Assembly: GCA_023387815.1 (NCBI GenBank)
Contig: JAEWHK010000050.1
Coordinates: 49,794-113,793, forward strand
DNA length: 64,000 nucleotides
Origin: Pseudomonadota bacterium
GTDB taxonomy: Bacteria; Pseudomonadota; Gammaproteobacteria; Burkholderiales; Burkholderiaceae_B
Direction of reading: 5' to 3'
The position numbers were made by a program, and so were the translations under genes. Positions 44,534 through 53,217 of this stretch are shown here, in pieces (position 1 is the first letter of the stretch; every line of letters starts with the position of its first letter). The notes under the pieces are model-generated. The model saw only the letters and a program-made list of their open reading frames with translations, made no database searches and was not told the DNA's origin.

Positions 44534-45326
44534 GAACATCGCAACTGAAAATACGCAGGGTGACAGCATCAAAGTTGATATCAGCGAACGGATCATGACG
44601 ATTGTCATTAACCGTCCTGCTCAGAAGAACGCGCTGAATGCTTCCACCTATGCTGCATTGATTGAGGCATTGGAACAGGCAAGCGGCAATCCCGAGCTCA
44701 ACGCCGTCGTCCTGACCGGTGCGGGTGGCTATTTCACCGCCGGCAATGACCTTGGCGATTTCGTCAAGGCCCCGGAAGGCGCAAGTCCTGGTCTGCGATT
44801 TCTCAAATGCATCAGCAGGGTTGACATTCCCATTATCGCTGCCGTTGAAGGCGGTGCCATCGGAATTGGCGTCACCATGCTTTTGCATTGCGATTTCGTT
44901 GTCGCTGGTACGGGTACACAGTTTCGTATTCCATTTGTACCTCTCGGGCTTTGTCCGGAGGGCGCATCCAGTCTGCTGCTGGCTCGATATGTGGGAATTC
45001 GCAAGGCCAATGAGTGGCTTTACCGAGGTTCACCCTTCACTGCAGAAGAAGCCCAGCAGGCTGGACTGATCAACCGCGTGGTTATTGCCGGAGAAGCCGA
45101 AAACGCAGCACAGACGCTTGCACGCGAGCTGGCCGGCCATTCCAGGCTGGCACTAACCAGCACAAAAGCCTTGCTGCAACGTGCCTCTGCTGAAGATGTT
45201 GCAGCGACGCTGGATGCAGAACGGGAGCGCTTTGCCCAGTGCCTTGTATCGCCTGAAGCAAAAGCGGCATTCAACCGCTTCCTGACAAAGAAAGACGCAA
45301 CCAAGAAAGCAGACAACTACAATTAA
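44526..45326 (+). CDS. enoyl-CoA hydratase/isomerase family protein
   Basis: A 266-residue crotonase-fold enzyme. The motifs TIVINRPAQKNALNASTYAALIEALE, GAGGYFTAGNDLGDF and VEGGAIGIGVTMLLHCD provide the oxyanion hole. The ATG at 44526 overlaps the end of the preceding gene, so the two are translationally coupled; the frame is open upstream but lies inside that gene. It probably hydrates or isomerises the product of the next gene's dehydrogenase. Confidence 0.87.
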   Translation: MTENIATENTQGDSIKVDISERIMTIVINRPAQKNALNASTYAALIEALEQASGNPELNAVVLTGAGGYFTAGNDLGDFVKAPEGASPGLRFLKCISRVDIPIIAAVEGGAIGIGVTMLLHCDFVVAGTGTQFRIPFVPLGLCPEGASSLLLARYVGIRKANEWLYRGSPFTAEEAQQAGLINRVVIAGEAENAAQTLARELAGHSRLALTSTKALLQRASAEDVAATLDAERERFAQCLVSPEAKAAFNRFLTKKDATKKADNYN

Positions 45327-45342
45327 GGACCAAATCACAATC

Positions 45343-46497
45343 ATGATTAGAGATCAGGAAACCCAGACCCTTCTTGAAGACGGCGTGCGTCGCTTTGTAA
45401 ACGAAGTGCTGATACCCGCAGAAGAAGAAGTTGCACAAACCGATGAGATACCCCAATCCATCCGCGAACAGATGAAAGAACTGGGCCTGTTCGGGCTGAC
45501 CCTCCCCGAAGAATATGGTGGCCTGGGCCTGACGATGGAAGAAGAAGCACGCATCGCCATGGAACTTGGCAGAACGTCTCCCGCGTTTCGTTCTTACATC
45601 GGCACCAATAATGGCATCGGCTCTTCCGGTATCGTGATTGACGGTACCCCGGAACAAAAAGAGAAATATCTGCCGCGACTGGCGGCGGGCGATCTGATCG
45701 GCTCTTTCGCACTCACAGAACCTGAGGCGGGTTCTGATGCCGGTTCATTGCGAACCACGGCGGTACGTGACGGTGACGAATACGTGATCAATGGCACGAA
45801 GCGATTCATCACCAATGCGCCGCAAGCAGGTATTTTTACCGTGATGGCCCGCAGCAATCCTGAAAAAAAGGGAGCTTCAGGCATTTCCGCATTTATCGTG
45901 GAAGCGGATACTCCCGGACTGAGCCTGGGCAAACGTGATAGCAAAATGGGACAGAAAGGCGCCCATACCAGCGATGTCATTTTTGATAATTGCCGTGTGC
46001 CTGCAAGCCAGCTGATTGGCGGACAGGAAGGCGTTGGCTTCAAAACGGCCATGAAGGTGCTCGATAAGGGCCGGCTGCATATTTCAGGTGTGGCAATCGG
46101 CGCAGCCAAACGCATGCTTGCCGATGCACTGGCCTTCGCCAAAGATCGAAAGCAATTTGGCCAGCCCATAGCCGAGTTTCAATTGATTCAGGGTATGCTG
46201 GCTGACTGCAAAACTGAAATCTATGCGGCAGAATGCATGTTGCTGGATGCCGCCAGACGACGTGATAATAAGGAGAATGTTTCGGCACTGGCTTCCTGCG
46301 TCAAGTACTTTGCAACTGAAATGTGCTGCCGCGTGGCTGACCGTGCTGTTCAGATTCATGGTGGCTCAGGCTATATTTCTGAATACGCAATCGAACGTTT
46401 TTACCGTGATGTGCGTCTGTTCCGCCTCTATGAAGGCACATCGCAAATTCAGCAGATTATTATCGCCAAGGACCTGATCCGCGAAGGTAATATCTGA
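45343..46497 (+). CDS. acyl-CoA dehydrogenase
   Basis: A 384-residue flavoprotein of the classic short/medium-chain type. FALTEPEAGSDAGSL and the FAD-site segment GTKRFITNAPQAG are present. The catalytic Glu is in RLYEGTSQIQQ near the C-terminus, unlike the two dehydrogenases at 39-42 kb. It would form homotetramers. It begins 16 bp after the hydratase. A family of 38-bp degenerate repeats begins on its stop codon. Confidence 0.9.
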   Translation: MIRDQETQTLLEDGVRRFVNEVLIPAEEEVAQTDEIPQSIREQMKELGLFGLTLPEEYGGLGLTMEEEARIAMELGRTSPAFRSYIGTNNGIGSSGIVIDGTPEQKEKYLPRLAAGDLIGSFALTEPEAGSDAGSLRTTAVRDGDEYVINGTKRFITNAPQAGIFTVMARSNPEKKGASGISAFIVEADTPGLSLGKRDSKMGQKGAHTSDVIFDNCRVPASQLIGGQEGVGFKTAMKVLDKGRLHISGVAIGAAKRMLADALAFAKDRKQFGQPIAEFQLIQGMLADCKTEIYAAECMLLDAARRRDNKENVSALASCVKYFATEMCCRVADRAVQIHGGSGYISEYAIERFYRDVRLFRLYEGTSQIQQIIIAKDLIREGNI

Positions 46498-46669
46498 GCG
46501 TAGTCACTCAAGGCGATTCCTGAAGGGCATTCCGGAGTGTCATTCTTGAAGGAATGTCTAAGCGTAATCCTCGACAGTGTTCTCTGAAGAAACGTCTGAG
46601 CGTAATTCCTGATAGCGCTCTCTGAAGAATTATCTGACTATATTCCCGGAGCGCCACCTCTGAAAGTGA
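46492..46669. repeat. degenerate tandem repeats, 38-bp unit
   Basis: Four 38-bp units (46492-46529, 46556-46593, 46594-46631, 46632-46669) and one 26-bp partial unit (46530-46555) can be aligned. Shared words are (A/G)TCTGAGCGTA near the start and CTCTGAAGAA near the end. The second and third full units are the closest pair. The first contains the TGA stop of the dehydrogenase gene. Not CRISPR: there are no unique spacers. Confidence 0.75.
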
Positions 46670-46787
46670 CACTCATCTGATTTTGATCTACTTAAAACCG
46701 TGATATTGAGTTAATGCGCAATATCATACCGCAGTCCCCACTCATAAAACCAAACGTATGTTTATTCCTATAACTCAGGAGACAAAT

Positions 46788-47771
46788 GTGATTAAACCCG
46801 GAAAATTCCTGCATTCCCTGCTGGCTGGCGCGCTCATCGCTGCAGGCATGTCCTCTGCATATGCGATGTCTGAAGCGGCCAAAGCCTTTCCGGATAAACC
46901 GATTACGATTGTGATTGGTTATACGGCTGGTGGCTCCACCGACATTCCCTTTCGCGTGCTGGCCGAAAACCTGTCTGGCATTCTGAAAAAGCCCGTCATT
47001 ATCGAAAACAAGCCGGGCGCTGGCGGTGTTCTGCCTGCGATGCAGTTGCACAACAAAAAGCCGGATGGTTACACGCTGGCCCAGACACCCACACCGGTAT
47101 TCCGTTTGCCATACATCAGCAAAATCGACTGGGATCCAGCAACTGATCTGACCTACGTGATTGGTCTGGCAGGTTACTCCTTTGGCCTGGTTGTGCCCGC
47201 AGACTCCCCCATCAAATCGATGAAAGAGTATATCGACTACGCCAAGCAGAATCCGGAGAAGCTCACCTATGGCACGCCCGGCATTATGACAACCTTGCAT
47301 ATCACCATGGAAGCCATTGCGCGCGACGCAGGCATTAAACTGGTACATGTGCCTTACAAGGGTAACGCTGAATCACTCAAAGCCATTATTGGGGGCTTTG
47401 TCATGTCGGTCGCAGATACACCAGCGTGGGCACCTTATGTAGAAAACGGCAAGTTGCGGCTGCTGTCCACCTGGGGCGAAAAACGCAGCAAAAAATTCCC
47501 CGATGCGCCTACACTCAAAGAGTCCGGTATTGACCGAGTTCAACTGTCTCCTTTCGGTCTGGCTCTACCCAAAGGCACAGATCCGGACATCGTAAAAAAA
47601 TTGCATGACAGTCTGAAACTCGCAATGGAAAAACCCAACTTCCGTGAAGCGCTGGAAAAATACGATATGGAACCGCTGTATATGAGCACCGAGCAATATA
47701 CCGAATTCGCCAAAAAAACGACGGCAGATGAAGGCAAGGTACTGGAAGCTCTCGGTTTCCAGAAGAAATAG
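46788..47771 (+). CDS. Bug/TctC-family periplasmic receptor
   Basis: A 327-residue extracytoplasmic receptor. The signal peptide ends near SSAYA. The family pattern (FPDKPITIVIGYTAGGSTD, VIIENKPGAGGVLPA, VHVPYKGNAESLKAIIGGFV) is clear. The start is GTG at 46788, six bases after AGGAG; an ATG 30 bp upstream has no ribosome site. Bug proteins bind small carboxylates and amides for TctAB or act as sensors. No tctA or tctB is near. It follows the dehydrogenase operon and may bring in its substrate. Confidence 0.87.
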   Translation: MIKPGKFLHSLLAGALIAAGMSSAYAMSEAAKAFPDKPITIVIGYTAGGSTDIPFRVLAENLSGILKKPVIIENKPGAGGVLPAMQLHNKKPDGYTLAQTPTPVFRLPYISKIDWDPATDLTYVIGLAGYSFGLVVPADSPIKSMKEYIDYAKQNPEKLTYGTPGIMTTLHITMEAIARDAGIKLVHVPYKGNAESLKAIIGGFVMSVADTPAWAPYVENGKLRLLSTWGEKRSKKFPDAPTLKESGIDRVQLSPFGLALPKGTDPDIVKKLHDSLKLAMEKPNFREALEKYDMEPLYMSTEQYTEFAKKTTADEGKVLEALGFQKK

Positions 47772-48138
47772 CGGCAGTCTAAATTCAAGTTCCCCGTGAC
47801 AGGCCCTGTATCTGACGATGCCAGAATTGTTGGATACGCAGATACGGCGCCTGTGCACCGCGGCATGGCAGTCGGCAAGCAATATCACAAATATCCTCCA
47901 TCTTCCGCAGCTCTGTCATCTTCTTCTGCCATCCACATCAGCCCTTCCCTTCCCCTCGCAGATCAGCCTCACGTTATGACGATCATCATTCAAATATTTT
48001 GAATGAAATCTACAAACAGCGTGAAACATACTCACCATGCAATGCAGCATAATATAGACATAACGGAGCTGCAGCCGCCCTCTTTTACCTGCCGCTGCAG
48101 CGTCTGAACCGACCAACATTTATAAGGGTATTCAAATT
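47772..48138. other. intergenic region before the nitroreductase gene
   Basis: About 370 bp. I see only a weak 7-bp inverted repeat (GTATCTG at 47808, CAGATAC at 47839) with a long loop and no convincing gene or promoter. Confidence 0.35.
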
Positions 48139-48738
48139 ATGTCCGCCAATTTTCTGGATCAACTGAAGAACCGCCGTACCATTTACGCGCTCGATCGCGA
48201 CATCAAACTGAGCGAAGAGGAAGTCGTCAAGCTCATTCAGACCGCCATCAAAGAAGCGCCGTCTTCATTTAACTCTCAGTCTTCCCGCGCCGTCATTCTG
48301 CTTGGCAAAAATCAGGATCGCGTATGGGAAATTGCCAAAGACGTTCTTCGCGCGATCGTGCCTGCCGACGCTTTCCCCGCTACAGACAAAAAATTGAGTG
48401 GCTTCCAGGCAGCTTATGGCACCGTCCTCTTTTTCGAAGACGAAAAAGTCATTGCCGGTCTGCAGGAAAAATTCGCCGCTTACGCAGACAACTTCCCCAT
48501 CTGGTCTGAACACTCTACCGGTATGGCGCAACTGGCTGTATGGACCGCCCTGGCCGAACAAGGCATTGGCGCTTCGCTGCAACATTACAACCCACTGATC
48601 GACGAGCGAGTCAAAGCCGAATGGGATATTCCAGCCAGCTGGAAACTGCGTGCACAAATGCCATTTGGAAGTATTGTGAGCCCTGCGGGAGATAAGGAAT
48701 ATATGGACGACAACGAACGTTTCCGCGTCTTTTCCTGA
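48139..48738 (+). CDS. nitroreductase-family FMN oxidoreductase
   Basis: A 199-residue protein of the nitroreductase fold, small single-domain class (YdgI/HBN1-like). FLDQLKNRRTIYALDRDIKLSEEEV at the N-terminus and EAPSSFNSQSSRAVIL form the FMN site. WSEHSTGMAQLAVWTALAEQGIGASLQHYNPLID is the usual central helix region. It uses NAD(P)H; physiological substrate unknown. It is an isolated gene, followed by a terminator. Confidence 0.87.
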   Translation: MSANFLDQLKNRRTIYALDRDIKLSEEEVVKLIQTAIKEAPSSFNSQSSRAVILLGKNQDRVWEIAKDVLRAIVPADAFPATDKKLSGFQAAYGTVLFFEDEKVIAGLQEKFAAYADNFPIWSEHSTGMAQLAVWTALAEQGIGASLQHYNPLIDERVKAEWDIPASWKLRAQMPFGSIVSPAGDKEYMDDNERFRVFS

Positions 48739-49045
48739 TCTTGTTAAGCGAAGTTCGCTTTCGAATTTCGCTCGCATTTTCCGAAGCAGCAGTGCAGCAA
48801 AATTGACCGTCAAATATTTCATATGTGAACGGTTCGTAACTCCGGTAATGCGCAGACAGGAAAGCTGTTTTCATCATGGTTTTCCCTTGTCTGTTCCGCT
48901 CTGCAAAAGCCCGTCAGTACTCGCTCTGCGGGCTTTTGACATTTTTATGCATGACTCGATAAATAGGTGTAAAAGTCCATATTTTTTTTATTGAATCTTT
49001 GTTATCCTTGACCGGCTATAACTATTACCCACAAGGAACATTCCA
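48739..49045. other. intergenic region with a terminator
   Basis: About 300 bp. A 10-bp stem CAAAAGCCCG (48904-48913) / CGGGCTTTTG (48929-48938) is followed by ACATTTTT and acts as terminator. The rest is AT-rich and likely holds the promoter of the next receptor gene. Confidence 0.75.
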
Positions 49046-50005
49046 ATGAAAATAATAGGTACATCACTTCTTGCATTTTCGACATTAACCGCCCTGGCCT
49101 TGCCAATATCTGCGCAGGCCGCATGGCCGGACAAACCCATCAAGGTTATTGTTCCCTATACACCCGGAGGCGCCACTGACACAGTCACACGCGTAGTCAT
49201 GCAAAAACTCTCGGAAAAACTCAAGCAGCCAATTGTGATTGAGAACAAACCAGGCGCAAACAGCACCATTGGTACGGCACAGGCGGCCCGCTCAAAACCT
49301 GATGGCTACACTTTTGTTACCGTGCTGGCAGCCTATTCTGCCAATCCACATATGTACAAACTGAACTATAGCGACGACGACTTTGTGCCGGTCTCTCATA
49401 TTGCCGACCTGCCTTTGTTCCTTTTCGTCAGCAAACAGGTACCCGCAAAAAATCTGAAGGAACTGGTTGAATACGGCAAGAAGAATCACCTGACTTACGC
49501 GTCCAGCGGCACCGGCTCCAGCGCACACCTGACAGGTGCGCACTTTGCCAGTGAAGCCGGTATTGAAATGACTCACGTACCTTACAAAGGCAGTGCGCCG
49601 ATTCTTGCAGACCTCCTGAGTGGCCAGGTTTCCATGGTGTTTGACCCGATTCTGGTTCCCATGGGCTATGTGAAGGAAGGCAAACTAAGTGCGCTGGCAG
49701 TCACATCTGCAAAACGCTGGGAAGGTGAAGATGATATTCCCACCATGGAAGAAGCTGGCTTCAAGGGTTTTGTCATGAATTCCTGGACCTCTCTGCTTGC
49801 ACCGAAAGGCACACCACAGGAGATCGTGGACCGCATTTCAAATGACATTACAGAAATCGTAAAAGATCCGGATGTGAAAGAAAAATTCAAGTCTGCCGGT
49901 TTTGTTCCTGTTGGCGGTTCGGCCGCCGAATTGGGAGAGCTGATCAAACGTGATTCTGAACTCTACGGCAAAATCATCAAAGACAACAATATTACGGTGC
50001 AATAA
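49046..50005 (+). CDS. Bug/TctC-family periplasmic receptor
   Basis: A 319-residue receptor with a signal peptide ending at SAQA (about residue 26). The motifs WPDKPIKVIVPYTPGGATD, IVIENKPGANSTIGT and THVPYKGSAPILADLLSGQV are typical. AAGGAA precedes the ATG. It stands alone between two terminators, with no membrane subunits of a tripartite transporter nearby. The ligand is unknown. It is distinct in sequence from the receptors at 46.8 and 57.4 kb. Confidence 0.88.
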   Translation: MKIIGTSLLAFSTLTALALPISAQAAWPDKPIKVIVPYTPGGATDTVTRVVMQKLSEKLKQPIVIENKPGANSTIGTAQAARSKPDGYTFVTVLAAYSANPHMYKLNYSDDDFVPVSHIADLPLFLFVSKQVPAKNLKELVEYGKKNHLTYASSGTGSSAHLTGAHFASEAGIEMTHVPYKGSAPILADLLSGQVSMVFDPILVPMGYVKEGKLSALAVTSAKRWEGEDDIPTMEEAGFKGFVMNSWTSLLAPKGTPQEIVDRISNDITEIVKDPDVKEKFKSAGFVPVGGSAAELGELIKRDSELYGKIIKDNNITVQ

Positions 50006-50052
50006 AGCGCGCGCACGCTATTTAGTGCAACGCAGTTTTCGCAAGCAAGCTC

Positions 50053-50086
50053 AACCGGCACGCCCCTGGCGCCTGCCGGTTTTTCT
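50053..50086 (+). terminator. terminator after the Bug receptor gene
   Basis: An 8-bp stem AACCGGCA (50053-50060) / TGCCGGTT (50074-50081) followed by TTTCTTTT. It isolates the riboswitch transcript downstream. Confidence 0.8.
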
Positions 50087-50109
50087 TTTGTATTAGGGTA
50101 AACCCTAAC

Positions 50110-50137
50110 TTGATGTCCTGTGGAAGACGATTATCAT
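50110..50137 (+). promoter_or_regulatory. promoter of the glycine riboswitch transcript
   Basis: TTGATG at 50110-50115 and TATCAT at 50132-50137 with a 16-bp spacer. Predicted start about 50144, just before the first aptamer. Confidence 0.5.
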
Positions 50138-50160
50138 AGGCGGTGTCGACATTCGTTTTT

Positions 50161-50327
50161 GCAGGAGAGTTCAGCCCTGCTGACGCCGACGGAGCAACCA
50201 CCCCGGAAACTCTCAGGCAAAAGGACTGCAAACAACGCGACACTCTGGAGAGAGGCCATGTGCCCACCGAAGGGGAACCGGCTTTACAAAAGCGGGTGAA
50301 ACTCTCAGGTACCGTGACAGATGGGGT
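50161..50327 (+). ncRNA. tandem glycine riboswitch
   Basis: Both glycine aptamers are recognisable. The first (about 50161-50240) contains GGAGAG, GCCGACGGAGCAA and GGAAACTCTCAGGCAAAAGG. The second (about 50243-50327) contains ACTCTGGAGAGAGGC, CACCGAAGGGG, AAACTCTCAGGTACCGTG and ACAGATGGGG. These are the conserved core segments of the class (gcvT element). A hairpin at 50328-50349 (ATGCAAAT / ATTTGCAT) follows at once, and the ribosome site lies 10 bp further. There is no T-run, so control is probably at translation. The controlled gene is the DadA-like flavoenzyme. Confidence 0.95.
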
Positions 50328-50369
50328 ATGCAAATTGTCTGATTTGCATCACCGCCATTGGAGTTCATT

Positions 50370-51617
50370 ATGTCACGTGTCATTATTATCGGCGCCGGCG
50401 TTACCGGCATCACCTCAGCCTACACCCTTGCCAAGCTTGGCTATTCGGTCACCGTCATTGACGGGCACCGCGATCCCGCCATGGAAACGTCCTTTGCCAA
50501 CGGAGGACAGCTATCTGCAAGCAACGCTGAAGTCTGGAACAGTATTGCAACCGTCGTAAAAGGCCTTCGCTGGATCGGCAAACGCAATGCCCCGCTTCTG
50601 CTCAACCCGGCATTCAGCTGGCATAAATACAGCTGGCTTGCTGCATTCATTCGCAATATTCCCAACCACAAGCGCAATACCATTGAAACAACCCGACTGG
50701 CCATTGAAGCGCGTCAGCACCTTTACGCCATGGCAGAACAGGAGAACATTGACTTCGACCTTCAGCGTCGCGGTATTCTCCATATCTATCACGACAAAGA
50801 AAGTTTTGATAAGGCGCTCAAATCCAACGCCTTGCTGCAGGAAGGCGGCCTGGAACGCTATCCTGTTACCAATGAAGAGGCACAATCCATTGAACCGGCA
50901 CTGACGCAGGGATGCTTTGCTGGTTTGTATACGCCTTCTGACGCCACCGGCGATATTCATAAGTTCACCACCGGCCTGGCAGCCGCGTGCCGCCGTTTGG
51001 GTGTGCAGTTTGAAATGGATGCGACCGTAACGAATATCACAAGTGAATCAGGTGTTCATCGGGTTTCTTACCAGCGCTATAACAATCAAGTCAAAGACGT
51101 TATAGAGGGTGAGAAAATCGTGGTTTGCGCAGGTACGGGCAGTCGCGCAATTGCGCGCATGCTTGGGGACGCCATGAACGTTTATCCGGTAAAAGGCTAT
51201 TCCATCAGTGTGCATCTGGACGACGCAGCCAGCCTGGCCGCAACGCCCCGCGTAAGCCTGCTGGATGAAGATGCAAAAATCGTCACCAGCTTTCTGGGGG
51301 ATCGATTCAGGGTAGCCGGCACGGCAGAATTCAACGGCTACAACAAGGATATTCGTGCGGACCGGATCGAACCGCTGATTGACTGGACGCGCCGCATGTT
51401 TCCAGACATTCAGACTCGCCGCGTCGTGCCATGGAGTGGCTTGCGCCCAATGATGCCGGACATGATGCCACGCGTATGCCAGGGCAGACGATCTGGCGTG
51501 TTCTACAACACAGGCCATGGGCATCTGGGGTGGACGCTGTCTGCCATTACAGCTCAGATGCTTGGGGAGCTTATAGAGAAATCGGCAAAGCAAACTGAAC
51601 TGCGCCACGCGTTTTAA
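50370..51617 (+). CDS. FAD-dependent D-amino-acid dehydrogenase-like protein
   Basis: A 415-residue flavoprotein of the DAO/DadA family. The dinucleotide motif IIGAGVTGITSAYTLAKLGYSVTVID is at the very N-terminus and GLRPMMPDMMPRVC plus NTGHGHLGWTLS close the FAD site. It oxidatively deaminates amino acids and passes electrons to the respiratory chain. The start ATG at 50370 follows GGAG. Because a glycine riboswitch controls it, glycine (or a glycine precursor such as sarcosine) is a likely substrate, which would make it a glycine dehydrogenase/oxidase in function. It could also be annotated dadA. Confidence 0.87.
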   Translation: MSRVIIIGAGVTGITSAYTLAKLGYSVTVIDGHRDPAMETSFANGGQLSASNAEVWNSIATVVKGLRWIGKRNAPLLLNPAFSWHKYSWLAAFIRNIPNHKRNTIETTRLAIEARQHLYAMAEQENIDFDLQRRGILHIYHDKESFDKALKSNALLQEGGLERYPVTNEEAQSIEPALTQGCFAGLYTPSDATGDIHKFTTGLAAACRRLGVQFEMDATVTNITSESGVHRVSYQRYNNQVKDVIEGEKIVVCAGTGSRAIARMLGDAMNVYPVKGYSISVHLDDAASLAATPRVSLLDEDAKIVTSFLGDRFRVAGTAEFNGYNKDIRADRIEPLIDWTRRMFPDIQTRRVVPWSGLRPMMPDMMPRVCQGRRSGVFYNTGHGHLGWTLSAITAQMLGELIEKSAKQTELRHAF

Positions 51618-51710
51618 GGGCTGGGAGTGCATGCCCATTAGGCTCGCACTCATTACGCTCACCTATCTCTTTGCGATTCTGGATCAGAGCGTCCCCGCTA
51701 AATCATGAGC

Positions 51711-51749
51711 AAAAAAAGGATTGAACGTCGCGGTCTCGACGTTCAATCC
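51711..51749. terminator. strong terminator between the DadA-like gene and the second Glt-type operon
   Basis: A perfect 13-bp stem GGATTGAACGTCG (51718-51730) / CGACGTTCAATCC (51737-51749) with a 6-nt loop. On the minus strand it is followed by seven T, so it chiefly terminates the ABC operon. It lies about 70 bp past the last gene of that operon. Confidence 0.93.
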
Positions 51750-51817
51750 TTGGGCATTGTCTACATGGATATATTTTGTGTACACATCCAGGATACCCCG
51801 ACAGGACAAACAAGTTG

Positions 51818-52543
51818 CTACACCAGAATTTTTTCCAGAAAATCACGCGCTCGATCGCTGCGTGGATGATCGAAAAATTCGTTCTTCTCAGATTGTTCGA
51901 CGATGGTACCTTGATCCATAAATACGACCTTGTCCGCTACCTGTCGCGCGAATCCCATTTCATGAGTGACACAGAGCATCGTCATCCCCTCTTTGGCAAG
52001 TTCTATCATTACATCAAGAACTTCATTCACCATCTCCGGATCCAGCGCAGAAGTGGGCTCGTCGAAAAGCATCACTTCTGGATCCATACACAGTGCTCGG
52101 GCAATCGCCACTCGCTGCTGTTGTCCACCCGACAGCTGACCCGGATGTTTTTCTGCATGCGCCTGCAATCCGACTCGTTTAAGCAACGCTTGCGCTTTTT
52201 CTGTTGCCTGGGACTTGGGACGACCTAACACTTTTTCTTGGGCAATGGTCAGATTCTCCAAAACAGTCAGATGCGGAAACAGTTCGAAGTGCTGAAAAAC
52301 CATACCAATTTTCGTCCGCAATAGATTCATATCAGGGCCACTCGCCTTAATCAAATGCTCCTTGAAATGAATTTCCCCTTCCTGATACGGCTCCAGTCCA
52401 TTGATAGTCTTGATCAGAGTGGATTTGCCTGAACCCGAAGGACCACAAAATACAACAACTTCACCCTTTTCAACAGCGACACTGCAATTTTTCAGTGCCT
52501 GGAACTTGCCGTACCACTTGGACACATTTTTCAGTTCAATCAT
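51818..52543 (-). CDS. polar amino-acid ABC transporter ATPase (GltL-like)
   Basis: A 241-residue ABC ATPase with Walker A GPSGSGKST, LSGGQQQR, VMLFDEPTSALDPE and VTHEMGFARQ. It is paralogous to gltL at 30.4 kb (the start IELKNVSKWYGKFQ is almost the same) but has diverged elsewhere. The start overlaps the preceding permease by 8 bp. Last gene of the operon that begins with the beta-propeller gene at 56.2 kb. Confidence 0.9.
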   Translation of the reverse strand: MIELKNVSKWYGKFQALKNCSVAVEKGEVVVFCGPSGSGKSTLIKTINGLEPYQEGEIHFKEHLIKASGPDMNLLRTKIGMVFQHFELFPHLTVLENLTIAQEKVLGRPKSQATEKAQALLKRVGLQAHAEKHPGQLSGGQQQRVAIARALCMDPEVMLFDEPTSALDPEMVNEVLDVMIELAKEGMTMLCVTHEMGFARQVADKVVFMDQGTIVEQSEKNEFFDHPRSDRARDFLEKILV

Positions 52544-53216
52544 ATTTCACTCTACCCTGTACATATTTGACAACAATGGTTGCCAGCGAACAAATGACCC
52601 AATAAGTCAAACCGGCAAACAACAACATTTGGATCAGTGTTCCATCTCGCTCCCCTACACTTTTTGCGCGACTGAAAAAATCACCCAGTGCAATCACATA
52701 TACCAGAGAGGTGTCCTGGAAAATGACAATGCATTGTGTCAGGGTAATAGGCAGCATTTTCCTGAACGCCTGAGGCAAAATAATCAAACGCATGGATTGC
52801 GCCCAATTCATGCCAAGCGCCTTTGCCGCACTGAACTGCCCTGCCGGAAGACTCTGAATACCTGCCCGAATAATTTCACAGAAGAATGCAGCTTCCAGCA
52901 TTGAAAATGCAACCATGGCCGAGATCAGCCGGATATCCACACTGGGCGATATATTCAGAACTGATTTGAGCACTTGCGGGACAATCAAAAAGAACCACAA
53001 CAACAGCATCACAAGTGGAATTGAGCGAAATAGCGACACGTACATCTTTGCCAGCCAGTTCAGAAAAGGTACCTTTACGATGCTCATTGCAGCCAGGATG
53101 ATCCCAAAGCCTAGCCCGGCTAGAATGGCAACCAGCGTCACCTGCAACGTGAGCCACATACCGGTCATCAGCAACCCACGGGATTGAACGATCATGTTCC
53201 AGTCAAATTCAAACAT
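52536..53216 (-). CDS. polar amino-acid ABC permease (GltK-like)
   Basis: A 226-residue permease with about five membrane helices and the docking loop SLPAGQFSAAKALGMNWAQSMRLIILPQAFRKMLPITL. It starts 1 bp after the preceding permease gene and overlaps the ATPase gene. It is about 30 residues shorter than GltK at 29.6 kb, lacking the extra periplasmic loop. Confidence 0.88.
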   Translation of the reverse strand: MFEFDWNMIVQSRGLLMTGMWLTLQVTLVAILAGLGFGIILAAMSIVKVPFLNWLAKMYVSLFRSIPLVMLLLWFFLIVPQVLKSVLNISPSVDIRLISAMVAFSMLEAAFFCEIIRAGIQSLPAGQFSAAKALGMNWAQSMRLIILPQAFRKMLPITLTQCIVIFQDTSLVYVIALGDFFSRAKSVGERDGTLIQMLLFAGLTYWVICSLATIVVKYVQGRVKYD

Positions 53217-53217
53217 T

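Noticed and set aside
46492..46669. CRISPR array
   Set aside because: Repeats are contiguous and degenerate with no unique spacers, and no cas genes are present.
47796..48002. 68-codon open frame before the nitroreductase gene
   Set aside because: No ribosome site or domain; composition like non-coding sequence.
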